NCBI GenBank assembly: GCA_037074615.1
Contig: CM073532.1
Location: forward strand, 14,654,001 to 14,718,000
Source: Leucaena leucocephala
Taxonomy: Eukaryota > Streptophyta > Magnoliopsida > Fabales > Fabaceae
Length of the DNA: 64,000 nt
Direction: 5' to 3'
The notes under the pieces are model-generated. The model was not told the origin of the DNA. It worked only from the letters and a program-made list of their open reading frames with translations, and searched no databases. Shown here piece by piece: positions 1 to 11,399 of the stretch (position 1 is the first letter of the stretch; the number at the start of each line of letters is the position of its first letter). The position numbers and the translations under genes were made by a program.

Positions 1-1920
1 TTTCTTTCTCTTTCTCTCTCTTCTTTCTCTTCCTTTCTTTGTGTATGCCGTGGGATGAATGAAAATGGGAGGGGGAGGGGGTATTTATAGTTTTTATGGA
101 TGGCATTTCTATAATTCTCAAGAAGTTTGATCTTGTGGCCACCGATTTTCCTGGAATTTCCTATTTTCTTTAATCCAACTTATTGCATCATCATGGTGAT
201 GTCATCTTGATGACTCATGGCCTTTCATAATTACTTGCTGACTCAACATGCTGACACAGTGTTTCCAGAGAATTCCAGAGTCTTGCACCGGAATACACGG
301 CTTAGATCATGCCACATGTCCTCAGCTTTTCTTCTCCCTCTAGATCAGTGTCATGTGGCATCTTGCTGGCACCTTTCACACCATCCCATGACTTCCAGAT
401 AAGTCCAGAACTTTATCTGATCAATTCCCCAGTTATCATGTCAACCGAGTAACTCCACTTTATGGAAACAACACTAAAATAGTATTTTAATACCACTTTA
501 ACCCACATATTCTTTGGGCTACGTTTTTGGACTCTTGGAATGCTATCTTGGGTATCTGATCAAGCTCAAGTACTCTGATGGCTCGATTCCTAAGAAACAT
601 CCCTTGACAAATTACCAAAATGCCCTTGGTTCATCTTTATTTACTTTAATGAACTAGGGGCATTATTGTCTTTTCACATTTCACCAGGGTATTCTATGAC
701 CCTGGTCAACCATCCAGATAACCTTTCTTGACTGTCTCACCTTAACCAAATGACCAAAATACCCTTTACTCATTCTTTCACTATTTTATAACATAAGGGC
801 ATTTTCATCATTTTGTACATTTTTCCGGTCACCGGCCCCTTTTATTATATAGACTGCCATACTGACTCTAGACATCCCTTTATGTCATTACGGGCCTCTG
901 ACTGATATCATTTGAGCTCATTCAGTCTCAATTTGAATACTGATAAATCTCCCAATCGGATACCCGGAGGTCACAAACTCCGTCTCAATTTACTAATTTG
1001 TGAATAACTTTTTCTACAGACCTCCTTTTGGTATTCTTTCAATTCCCTAATATCCGCCTCTACAGAACGCATCTTCCTGCAGTTTTTCACTCATATCTGA
1101 TGTCTAGGATATCTAATAAGAATTTTTTATACTTTTAGACTATCAGATAAATTTCGGCTATCTGAAGTCCTGATAAAATTCCTGTATTAAGCTGGATTAA
1201 CTAGCATCATTTCCTCTATCAACTGATGAAATTTAGGACTGAAATGCTTCTGGGCAGTTCTAAGCCACTTTTGGCTAACTTTCCATAATTACCATTTTGC
1301 CCCTGAAAACTTTTCTTCTTTCCAATTAAGTCCCTTAACTTTCCATAATTCTTTCATACTCATAGAGACCTCATATGCATATTTCACAGTTCAGTGAAAT
1401 GATCAGCATAATTTTCTCTATTTTCTGGTAAAATATGGTACTCATCGGCTACCAGCCCGATCTTTCCCATAATTACGATTATGCCCCTGTATTCTCTTTC
1501 TGACATCTTTACTTATCTTCTTATCCTTTATCTTAAGCTCTCAAAATTCTCTTTCAACAACTCATCCCCTACACTCTTCGGGAGTCATTGTTAATTGAAA
1601 GGCTCGACAACGCGCCCATATCAGGTTATCTTACTCAGGAGCCAGCCCATATCTAGCTACCTGCAGAATTCCTAGGTTTAAGACTTAGGATATTCCTTAC
1701 ATTCCTCTTTTTGAACCTAGGTGAACTGTCCCTATTTTGTAGGTCAAAGACTTAACTCATCTTTAAATCTTGAGGGACTTAGCTCATTCCTCGGATTCCT
1801 ACAAAATATAGGTAAGTGATCTGCCCATATCAGATTACTACCCTGGGACTACGGGTTTAGCAGCTTGCCCATATCAGATTATCTCCCAGTTCTCCTAGAC
1901 CCAAAAATCGGGATGTTACA
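1..1920 (-). mobile_element. Gypsy LTR, partial (left edge of window)
   Basis: The block ends on the plus strand in GGGATGTTACA, which is the TGTAACATCCC start of the LTR read on the minus strand. It shares long similarity with the LTRs at 5416-8414 and 23419-26580, including the TATA segment, a CT-rich tract (GA-rich in element sense) and the U3 repeats of GATATGGGC. Its other end is outside the window, so it cannot be classed as solo or full-length. It abuts Athila gag sequence at 1921 and is probably inserted just before that gag. Confidence 0.85.
81..90 (-). promoter_or_regulatory. LTR TATA box (CTATAAATAC)
   Basis: On the minus strand the site reads CTATAAATAC followed by CCCCC and, downstream, a GA-rich tract. 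The same arrangement recurs in almost every gypsy LTR of this window, so it is the probable core promoter of the family. Promoter activity is inferred. Confidence 0.65.
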
Positions 1921-3605
1921 TAGAAGGACTAGACCATTAGTGCCTTTTGAACCTGAAATTGAGAGGGAACTTAGGAAACTAAGGAGAGAACTTAGAGAAG
2001 AGGTGAGATCGTAAGAATCTAACATGGCTGAGATAAATCATAATGGGCATAATTGGCATAATAAACAAGAAGAGAATGAAATACCAATCAATGTAGAAAA
2101 TAATAGAAGCGTGACGAAAATAAACCATTCACATGTGAATTATGATCCTTATGGTTTCTATACTGAAAAGCTAATTTTGAAATTAAAGGATCTTTGATTG
2201 TAGCCTTACCTAAATATCATGGTTTTGCAGAAGAATGCCACATCGCCACTTACAAACCATGCATATGATCTGCTCTTCAATGAATCCTCCAATGACTGAA
2301 TTGGATGACGTGTTAAGGAGGTGTTTTCATTTCACTATGGAAGGGAAGGCTAAGGAGTGGTTGTACAATCTGCCAAATCATTTTTCCACTCTTACATGGG
2401 AATAGTTGAAGTAGACATTTCTAGAATAGTTCTTCCCAGCATCTAAGACTACTAAGATAAAGAAGGAGATTACAAATATTCTACAACAAGATAGGGAGTT
2501 ATTACATGAATACTGGACGAGATTTATCAATTTGTTGGCTTGATGTCCCTATCATAACATCACCAAGGCTGATTTAGTAGACATCTTCTTTGATGGTCTA
2601 CTTCCTCACAATAAGGAATCCTTGAATGCAGGAGCAAATGGGTCTTTGAGAGAGAAAACCCCACAAGCGAGTTGGGAGTTATTCCAGAAAATGGCTAATG
2701 AAGACCATCAGACCGAAGATCCAAAGAGAATGCCCACATCATCTTCGGGCAATTCAAATAAGATCTTAGCAAAAATAGAAGTTCTAGGAAATAGAATGTA
2801 AAAGAGGATGAATTTAATTGAAAGAGAGCTACAATCTATGAAACAAGTTCATGCAGTGGGAACCTCACAAGCACTAGTTACAGGATGCGAGTCATACAGT
2901 TCAATGATGCATGCTATAAATACATATGATAGGCAGTATGAAGAAGTATCAATAATGTATCAAGGGCGAGACCACTAATACCAGAAGAGATACCCATACT
3001 CTAACACATACAATCCTGGCTGGAGAGACCACCCAAATTTTAGGTGGGGGAACGGAGAAAATAGGACAAACCAATTTCATGTATGTGGTGCTTCCTCAAG
3101 CAACTACCAAGGTAATGCAAGGTCTATATTTCCAACTCAACCTAACATTTTAGTAGCTTCAAGACCATATGAGACTTCTCAATTATTGAAAAGTATGGCA
3201 GCACAAATGAATAATATGGATGGGAGAATGACCAATATAGATAACAAGCTCAAAGAGAATGATGGTCAATTCACCCCCATAGCTTTAATTCTTCAAAATA
3301 TGCAGAAGAATAATGCAGATGTGCATAGGAAACTTGAGGAGTTAAGTTTCAAGAACGCAGATATTACCAGTCATTTAACTCAAGTTTCAAATACAGTGAG
3401 TAACATCCAAACAGAGAGCAGTGGCAACATACCTTCAAACACTGTCATGAATCCAAAGGGTCTGAATGCCATATCACTCAGAAGTGCAAGACAATTGCAT
3501 TTTAAGGAAGATGATGCACCAAAAGAGGATGTGGAAGATTTTGAGGATGAAAATTCATCATCTTCACAGATGAATATTGGAAAATCAGAAAGTCTTAAAG
3601 AATAG
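1921..3605 (+). pseudogene. Athila-type gag (broken)
   Basis: Conceptual translation in shifting frames gives a gag capsid region: a stretch around 2320-2700 with EGKAKEWLYNLP, a following FFPASKT and a LLHEYWTRF segment, typical of retrotransposon gag domains. The C-terminal part is an open frame of 139 codons (3186-3605) containing a heptad-like region and SNTVMNPKGLNAISLRS, which resembles the end of Athila gag. In-frame stops (for example near 2195 and 2404) and frame changes make it non-functional. A candidate start is the ATG at about 2023, but upstream sequence also reads as gag-like, so the true start is uncertain. Confidence 0.75.
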
Positions 3606-3682
3606 CAACTCATGACTAAGAGGCAACCCAAGAAGAGAATTCACAAGCACAAGAGGAACTACGAGAGAAACAAGAAGAGGTA

Positions 3683-4156
3683 GTGATTGTGCAAAGTCCA
3701 GTATACAAAGGAAAGCAAACTGAGGAGAAGGCAGAGCCTAGCAAGCAAGGAGCCTCTAAGCATACAGGTAAGGACGCAAGTATAAAAGATCTCCCTTTTC
3801 CTAAATCTTATTTTGCTAGAAAGAAAAAGATTGATCTTGACTTTGCACAAGATTCTTATAACCTCTTCAATAAGTTAGAAATAAATATCCCTATGGTTGA
3901 ATTCCTCAAGAGAAATCCTAAGTATGCTAAATTTTTAAAGGAATTGTGTGCTAATAAGAAAAAGTTTAGGCCCCTTGAGAGAATTCAGGTGAGTGCTAAT
4001 GTGTCATCACTTTTTAAGGATGAATTACTGGTTAAGTACCAAGATCCAGGATCTTACACCATCCCATGCACTATTGGAAAGATTCATATCCAGGGATCTT
4101 ACACCATCCCATGCACTATTGGAAAAGAATTTATGAGTAATTTTATAGGGACTTAA
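3683..4156 (+). pseudogene. Athila gag-protease junction fragment
   Basis: A 157-codon open frame. It begins in low-complexity K/E-rich sequence and then carries a conserved Athila block (FPKSYFARKKK, later EFLKRNPKYAKFLKELC and DPGSYTIPCTIG). In the family, the last motif precedes the aspartic protease, whose catalytic DSGA/DLGA triad is not present here. There is a 45-bp in-frame tandem duplication (4049-4138) so that the GSYTIPCTIGK segment occurs twice. The frame then runs into a palindrome array, so the protease itself is lost. Confidence 0.7.
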
Positions 4157-4214
4157 GATGCTCTAGAAGTTAGAAGTGGGATAAATGAAGAGGGTTGAGC
4201 TGCTGTGATCCCAA

Positions 4215-4439
4215 GTCACGACAAGAAGACCTTTTGGTCGTGCCTAACAACTCTAGAGACACCCAATCAGGATGCATAAACGGGGTCACGACCATAAGAC
4301 ACATGGATCACGACATTAGGATCCAAAGACGTCTAATCGCAACGTGTATATGATGAGGTTACGACCAGATATTCTAGAGGCAGCCTCTATGAGCTTGAGT
4401 CACGACGAGAAGTTGAAGCTAAATCTGACAGGCCACGAC
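4215..4439 (+). repeat. GTCGCGAC-type palindrome array, CpG-decayed (array 1)
   Basis: Copies of GTCGCGAC, mostly as GTCACGAC, GTCGTGCC or ATCACGAC, start at 4215, 4237, 4265, 4285, 4307, 4336, 4358, 4399 and 4432. Intervals of 22 or about 29 bp predominate. Most differences from the consensus are C-to-T or G-to-A at the CpG positions, as expected of old methylated sequence. It lies where the protease and reverse transcriptase of the Athila-like element should be. Confidence 0.7.
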
Positions 4440-4689
4440 CAGAAATAGCAGACACAACCATTGACTTCCAAATGCCTTCAATTTCACACTCCACTGTTTC
4501 GGTTAAAGGGCCAATATCTTCTAACCCTACTTCTCCTCACTTAGTCAAAAATTACATCACATACTTTAAGATTCTTGAATGATTTGATCTATACCAATGA
4601 TGCAGGTATGAGAGAGGATGACCTAAACTATGTTGCAGTATAGACTAACTTAAGCTTGGTGCAACTTCTGAAGAGACCAAAGGCAACAC

Positions 4690-5410
4690 GAAAGATTATG
4701 CAGCTGTCAAGTATTTGTTCCATAAACCTCAATCTAAGCCAAGGCTTCTACGATGGATGCTACTACTTCAAGAATTTGATATAGAAGTGAGGAACTGAGC
4801 TGGAAATATGAACCATATTGCAGATCACCTAAGCAGGTTACCAACAGAGACCAAGGGAGTACTTAGTTCTGATCTTATTTATGATTCCTTCCCTGATCAA
4901 TCTCTTTGTTTGGTTGCTATTATGGAACCTTGGTATGCTCATTTAGTTAATTTCATTGAAACTGGCCTAATCCCTTCTCATTTGACTAGATTTCAGGCAC
5001 AGAAGCTCAAGAGTGAATCTAAATACTTCATTTTGGACAAGCCTTTTCTATGGAGGTTGTGCTCAGACCAAATATTGAGATGATGTGTCCTAGACCAAGA
5101 TCACAAATCAGTTTTAGAAGCATGTCATTCATGGGTTTGTGGTGGCCATTTTGGGGGGAAGAGGACTGCATGTAGGGTCCTTGAATCTGGTTTTTATTGG
5201 CCTTCTCTTTTTAAAGATGCTTTTGAGTTTTGTAGAGCTTGTGATAGGTGCTAAAGATTTTGGGGGATTAGTAAAAGGCATGAGATGCCCCAACAACCTA
5301 TTATATTCTGTAAGATTTTTGATGTTTAGGGAATTGATTTCATGGGACCTTTTCCACCTTTAACAGGGTTTCATTACATCTTATTGGCTATAGACTATTT
5401 GTCTAGGTGG
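4690..5410 (+). pseudogene. Athila RNase H end and integrase N-terminal part
   Basis: Translation gives the end of RNase H ([20 protein letters not shown], then NHIADHLSRLP), a linker, and the integrase zinc-binding region (a HSWVCGGHFGGKRTA block followed by CRACDRC) leading to the first core strand (GIDFMGPFPP, then LAIDYLSRWV). A stop interrupts it before 4800, another lies at 5082 and another near 5329. An open stretch of 91 codons remains at 4808-5083. The frame is cut at the TSD GTAGA of the solo LTR and resumes at 8420. Confidence 0.8.
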
Positions 5411-8400
5411 GTAGATGAAACATCCTCCCTTAGACTCCTCAGAGTACACTTGCAGAAGCAACATTAGCTTGATTATATCTTAACTTAAGCCCAGAAATTC
5501 AAAATTTCACTCTTAAGTTCCTTATTCTGGACCTTTAATTTGAAAACTGATTAATTTATCTCGTTCTGCACATCCAAATGAGGCATATTACCTATCCACA
5601 TAATGCCCCAGATGTGTACGACTGGCCTACCAAATTTCATAGCCAAACTCCTTCGTTTACTAGGTCAAACTGAGGTCAAACCACTGCTACCTCAGGACCT
5701 GCGAATTTCTCTTTTAATTCATCATTCACAAGTTTAACATGCCAAACAATATTTATTATTAAATAATAAAATGTCATACAACAAAGCATACACCGAATTC
5801 TCTTATTTCTATTACATCTTCTCCTATCTAAAATCCGGCAGCATAGCTGCTACATTCCTTCTGTAGAAAGTAACCGTTCTTGTACCAATTCGGTAATTCC
5901 CGTAGGAGCTACCATTCTACATAAGTACCCAGGAAAGACTCGATGAACCGGCTAGGTCCACTCACTTCCAGCCTCCTTAGACAGCACCTACGTACACAGT
6001 ACGTATCAGTTCCTTTCTTTGTTCCTTCCTCTGTTGCCAGAATTTTGGCAGCCTAACGGCGTCTCTTAAGATTTCCAGATTTTATTTTGACAGAACCTCC
6101 CCTGTAATGTTATATATGGGAATAAGATTCGGGGGAATCTCAGTAGTAATAATCATAACAATATATGTAATGCAGAGTGACGGTGCTTGCTTGTGATTGT
6201 GTACAGATAAGTATCCTGCGTGCTTCCATATTCAATAACATATGATCATAGCATTGTAATAGAGCTTCAAGCATAACATATAAGACAACAATCCAGCCAA
6301 ACAATAGCACAACAAATCACAAAGACATTACATAAGAGCTAGGATTAGTTACTACCTCAGAAGCAGAACTCCAGAACTTCTATACTGCTTCCAACTCCAC
6401 CAGAACTTCCTTTCTTTCTTTCTTTCTCCTTCTCTCTCTTCTTTCTCTCTCTTTTCTTGCCAAAAATGTGGGATGCATAAAATGGGAGGGGAAGGGGGTA
6501 TTTATAGCTTTAATGGATGGCATTTCTGTAATTTTGAAGCCATCTGAACATGTGGTCCTGGTTTTTCCTGGATTTTCCTATTTTTCTTTATTCCTTTTTA
6601 CTGTATCATGCATGACATCATCCAGGACACCTCACCGAGACACCTCATAACCACATTCTTCACAAGTCACAATTCCTGGACACCTCATCAGCTGACTCAG
6701 CAGTTCAGTCCAATCCAGTACCGGTCCAGAGTCTTGCACCGTAATACGTGTCCTCAACTTTTCTTCTGCCTCTAAGATTGCGCCATGTGGCACCTGGAAG
6801 GGACCTTTCACACCTTCCAATGCTATCCAGATAAGTCCCGGACTTTATCTGATCACCTCCTCGGTTATCGTGCCGACCGAGTAACTTTACTTTATTGAAA
6901 CAACATTAAAATAGTATTTTAATGCCACTTTTTCCCACATATCACTGGGACTACGTTTTTGGGCTCTGGGAATGTTATCTTGGATCCTGATCAAGCTCAA
7001 GTACTCTGATGGCTCGATTCCCAAGAAACATCCCTTGGCAAATTACCAAAATACCCCTGGGTGCCCTTTCTTGCACTATTTTAACCCTAAGGGTAAAATC
7101 ATCATTTCACACCCTTCTGTACTCTGTCAGGGCATATACTGACTCTAAGTAACTTTATCTGTATGTGCCTTGGCTCCTGGGCCTGTCCAGAATGACCAAA
7201 ATGCCCTCATACATCTACTACCCCTTTAGTACAACACAGGGGCATTTTCGTAATTTCGCACTTTTCCGGGGTTCTGCCGGGTACTGGCCCACCTATCAGT
7301 CCAAGTGTCTTACTGGGCCTTGTTGGCACCATTATTGGGCCTTTCAGGGTCCATTACCTTCATGGCACGTATTACGAGGAATCTCCCCCCGTTAATGTTT
7401 ATTGAATATTTAATCTATTTTTCACCGTTTATACACATATCCGGACACCGGCTCCTTCTGTCCGATACACTGGCCTGCGGTGTTCAGGCATCCCTGTGAG
7501 TCATATCAGTCATCTGACCGAGGTTATCCGAACTCATTCAGTCCCTTTTCAAATACCGATAAATTTTCTTATCGGATACCCGGAGGCCTCACACTCCCGT
7601 CTGGATTTTCTAATTTGCGAATAACTTTTTCTACAGGCCTCCTATCGGTATTCTGTCAGTTTCCTGACATCCGCCCCACAAGGACGTATCATCCTGTATT
7701 TTCTCACCTAGATCTGAAATCTAGGATATCCGGTATAAATTTTTATAACTTTTGGACGATCAGTCTATTTCTGGCTACCTGGAGTCTTCAAAAATTCCTG
7801 TATTAAGCCAGATTACCGAGCGTCCCTTGCTCTCTCTACCGGTGAAATCTGGGACTGAAATGCCGTCGGACAGTCCAAACCACTTCCGGCCTGACTTTCT
7901 TTAATTACACTTTAGCCCCAAGGAACTTTTCTTCTTTTCATTTAAGTCCCTTTTTATTTGGCTAAAATTACACTTAAGGACCCCACCTTTTTGTCCTTAA
8001 ACTTTCCATAATTATTTCATACTCATAGAGACCTCATATGCACATTTCACAGTTCAGTGAAATGATCAGCATAATTTTCTCTATTTTCTGGACAAATATG
8101 GTACTCATCGGCTACCAGCCCGATCTTTCCCATAATTACGATTTTGCCCATGCATTCTCTTTCTGGCCTCATTGCTCATCTTCTCATCCCTCATCTTAAG
8201 GTCTAGAAATTCTCTTTCAATAACTCATCCCTTAAACTCTTCGGGAGTCATCGTTAATTGAAAAGCTCGACAACCCACCCATATCAGGTTATCTTACACA
8301 GGAGCCAGCCCATATCAAGCTTCCTGCAGAATTCCTAGGCTTAAGACTTAGGATATTCCTCACAATCCTCATTTTGAACCTAGGTGAACTAGACCCAAAA

Positions 8401-8419
8401 ATTGGGATGTTACAGTAGA
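5411..8419 (-). mobile_element. Solo gypsy LTR with TSD GTAGA
   Basis: The LTR occupies 5416-8414 (2999 bp). On the plus strand it starts TGAAACATCC and ends GGATGTTACA, so it is oriented minus. The 5-bp duplication GTAGA flanks it at 5411-5415 and 8415-8419. Removing the LTR and one TSD rejoins the Athila integrase between SRWV and EAIPTRLDDAQTV. No interior or second LTR is present, so it is a solo LTR left by LTR-LTR recombination. Inside are a TATA box (6498-6507), a CT-rich tract (about 6400-6455) and a hairpin near 6125-6142. Confidence 0.95.
6498..6507 (-). promoter_or_regulatory. LTR TATA box
   Basis: CTATAAATAC on the minus strand followed by CCCC and a GA-rich downstream tract, the layout seen in sister LTRs. 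Confidence 0.65.
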
Positions 8420-9222
8420 GGCCATTCCAACAAGACTAGATGATGCCCAAACGGTCTCCAAGTTTCTAAGGTATCATATCTTTAGTAGATTTGGAGTACC
8501 AAAAGCAGTAATCAGTGATCAAGGCAACCATTTTTGCAATAAGTTAATCAATAGCTTATTGGCAAAATATGGTGTCACTCATAAGGTCTTAACCCCATAC
8601 CACCCTTAAACTAATAGTCTAGAAGAGATTTCTAATAGGGAGATAAAGCATATTTTAGAAAAATTGTTAAGCCATCCAATAAGGATTGGAACTTGAGACT
8701 TGACGATGCTTTATGGGTGTACAGAATAGCTTTTAAAACCCCTCTAGGCATGGCTGTAGAGATAGAGCACAAGACATTCTAGGCTGTGAAAGCTTGCAAT
8801 GAGGACCTGGTAGAAGCCAGTTCAGAGCTATTGTTGCAGATTCAAGAGCTAGAAGAGATTAGATTGGATGCTTATAACAGCTCTGAGATCTATAAATAAA
8901 AGTCAAAGGCATTCCATGACACCCACATCCTGAGGAAGAGGTTTAAGGAAGGTGATAGGGTATTGAGATACCAAGCTAGGTTCAAGTTCAAACATGGCAA
9001 ATTCAAAATTAGCTGGGATGGACCTTACACAGTTGTCAAAGTCCACGACTTTGGGATGATCGACTTGAAAGAGGAGACGATGGGCAAAATCTTCCAAGCA
9101 AATGGCCACCTCTTGAAACTTTATGAGGATTCCGTTTCGCCACCTTGTGGCCAAGTTGTCCCTTTCCTATCTCTTACCTTTTGCAAGTTTCTCCAATGCT
9201 ATATGTTTGATATGTTGGTTTG
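8420..9222 (+). pseudogene. Athila integrase core and C-terminal part
   Basis: Continuation of the split integrase. It contains the second catalytic region (SRFGVPKAVISDQGNHF) and a decayed third region where the expected GQ-E motif reads TNSLEE after an in-frame stop. The C-terminal domain follows (ELEEIRLDAYNSS, then AFHDTHILRKRFKEGDRVL, and GKFKISWDGPYTVVKV at 8963-9223). Several stops and a frameshift near 8640-8750 inactivate it. The last open stretch is 86 codons and ends at 9223. Confidence 0.8.
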
Positions 9223-9223
9223 A

Positions 9224-11387
9224 TGATTGGAAAGGGATGATTCAGTAGGATAGTGTTTATTTTCACTTTATTTCTATTTATTTTTAGTTCATTTCTGTTT
9301 TGCATTACACTCTAGTGCCATCCATGGTTTGTTTACTTGTTGCTTCTGCCCTAAGCTATTTACAAACTCAATTGCATGCTATAGCTTACCCATCATGTCA
9401 CCTTTGCTTTACTTGTATTTCTCTGTATGATTGGAATGTGACTGCGAGCATCATTGCCAAATTTGCATTGAGTATTATTTGCCTGCTATATTGGAGCTAG
9501 TTGACCTTATATTATGCTGTGATTTCTATATCCTTGTTGACAGTAAGGACATTGTCAAGTTTAAGTTTGGGGGAGATATGCTTGTTTCTTACTAATTACT
9601 ATAAAAATTCTTCAACTAATCCAATCTTTCATCATAAATCTTTTGGTTTTTGATCTCAATGTGTGATGCATTGCTAAAAATTGGACCCCCATTTTAAACT
9701 ATTTTGTTGTCAGCTGAAAAAGTCTTAAGTATAAAAGGTGTTTTGGGTTTTGAAAACTATCACATGGTAGTCTCTATGAACATTGGTCGTGTGACCTTCA
9801 CTGCTTTCAATCGTGACCTAGAATGAAATGTTGGATTAAATATGCTCTCTGTGAAAACTAGTCGCGACCAATGGGTGATGTGGTCGCGACCTATTATGAA
9901 ATTTGTAGGTTGCACACTCTGTGAAAATCAGTCGCGACTCGAGTTATTTAAGACGCGACCACAACTCTCTATGCATTTGTGTCGTGATAGAAACCTTTCC
10001 TGGTCGCGACTTGGTTTGGAAGTTTAGGGCCTCCACTCATTGTGGAATGTGGTCATGACCTGCACTGTGTCTAGTTACGACCAGACTGCAAAAATGTCCA
10101 TTTACCTTCTCTTTGCTTTATGCAATGCTGTGTAGAAGGAATCCTTTTGAGCTACTAAGGTGCTTTATAAATGTTTCATTAACCCTTGCTCTTTAACCTC
10201 TTGCATAAAAACTTTAAAGAAAACATCTTCACACTTGAATTTTTTGTTTAAATTTCTTGGAAATTGAATTGGAAACACAGGAGTTGTTGCTCTTAGATTT
10301 GGGATTATTGCATGATTCTAAGTGATTACTTTGAAACTTTTAATCATCATTTAAGACGGTTTTCAGTTGTGATAAGTGTGTTAATACCTAGTGAATGATG
10401 AACATTGTTTGAGACTTTAGCTTACGAGCAATTTAGATAAAAACCTTAGTTCGAAGGATTCTCGGCCTTAATTCCTATATTGAGTGATTATTCAATAGGT
10501 TCATATCCTCTAGAACTTGTTTTAGCTCTGAGTTGAGAAATACTTTCGCATTTATGTCATTGAATATGATAGAGGCATTCATTTCTAAATCCCTTTATCC
10601 CAAACACAAGCCATTATACATTTTACATCATTAGTCACCCCTTTGAGCCCATCACTTTTTTTTTCCATCATAGAAATTTATATATGCATGAACATGTTTC
10701 CAGAATAAACTTGTTATCCATGTTAAAACTCCTTATTATTGTGATGCTGTGCTAAACATTCTATGTATAAGGTGCCAAACAAACAAAAAGAAGAGAAAAG
10801 AGCTTATTGCACTAAAAAAAAGGGGTGTAAGAAAAATTGAAGAAAGAAACAAAGGAAAGAAAAAGAAAAGAGGAATGAAGAAGGCACCATTATCAACTCC
10901 TTTTAGCACAATTATCACCTCTACATCTCTAAAGACATGAATTCATGTTACATATTCCTTATTGAATGTATATAGTACTTTCTACCCTTCATATTCCATT
11001 CCACGTGGCCCATCTCCATCATTTCAAACCTAAAAGACCTCTTGATTCTACGCATAAGTGTTATATGGTTGCTGAGATTTAGAGTCATTACAAGCATATG
11101 GTAGGATTTTTTCCAATTTGAATATGAGTGAAAGAACCCTAACAATGAGAGGATATAGAGAGCTAAACACTTACATCCTTAGAGAGAATCTATTGGGCTC
11201 ATACAGTTAAGGTTGATTTCATTTAGTAGTTGATTACTTGGCATTGCACATATTATCACTTTTGCATTCCTAAAAGATGGTGAATTAATTGTCTTCAGGT
11301 TACACTGTGGATTATGTTGTTATCTCAGATTTAATAGTGTTAGCTTAGGTGGAATTTATTTCTTTGTCCAGGAGTACAAAGGTTCAA
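9224..11387 (+). other. Non-coding 3' region of the Athila-like element
   Basis: AT-rich sequence between integrase and the polypurine tract, as is usual in Athila elements. It carries a TTTGGGGGAG tract near 9570, a palindrome array (9785-10081) and a purine-rich stretch at 10780-10880 that produces a chance lysine-rich frame. I recognise no gene. Confidence 0.6.
9785..10081 (+). repeat. GTCGCGAC palindrome array (array 2, Athila 3' region)
   Basis: Clear copies start at 9861, 9883, 9931, 9952, 9981, 10003, 10052 and 10074, with looser copies near 9785 and 9810. Intervals are 22, 48, 21, 29, 22, 49 and 22 bp; the two long gaps fit one missing or decayed unit. Long spacers contain CTCTGTGAAAA just before the palindrome, at 9846 and 9917. 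Confidence 0.85.
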
Positions 11388-11399
11388 GTGTGGGGGAAT
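11388..11399 (+). promoter_or_regulatory. Polypurine tract of the Athila-like element
   Basis: GTGTGGGGGAAT directly precedes the LTR start TGATAAGACAC. The matching tract of the second Athila-like element is at 13559-13570 in opposite orientation, with similar flanks (GGAGTACAAAGG versus GGAGTGCAAAAG). Confidence 0.75.

Noticed and set aside
1..40. CT-rich microsatellites as separate features
   Set aside because: They lie at the same place downstream of the TATA box in every LTR and are part of the LTR leader.
7165..7806. Frames of 64-108 codons that recur in many LTRs (also 24193-24834, 29324-29650, 48787-49094, 50957-51265)
   Set aside because: They recur because the LTRs are related; they run on either strand relative to the promoter, differ in length between copies and have no recognisable domain.
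10749..10940. Lysine-rich 63-codon frame
   Set aside because: It comes from a purine-rich low-complexity stretch in the Athila 3' region, with no domain and no conservation in the second copy.
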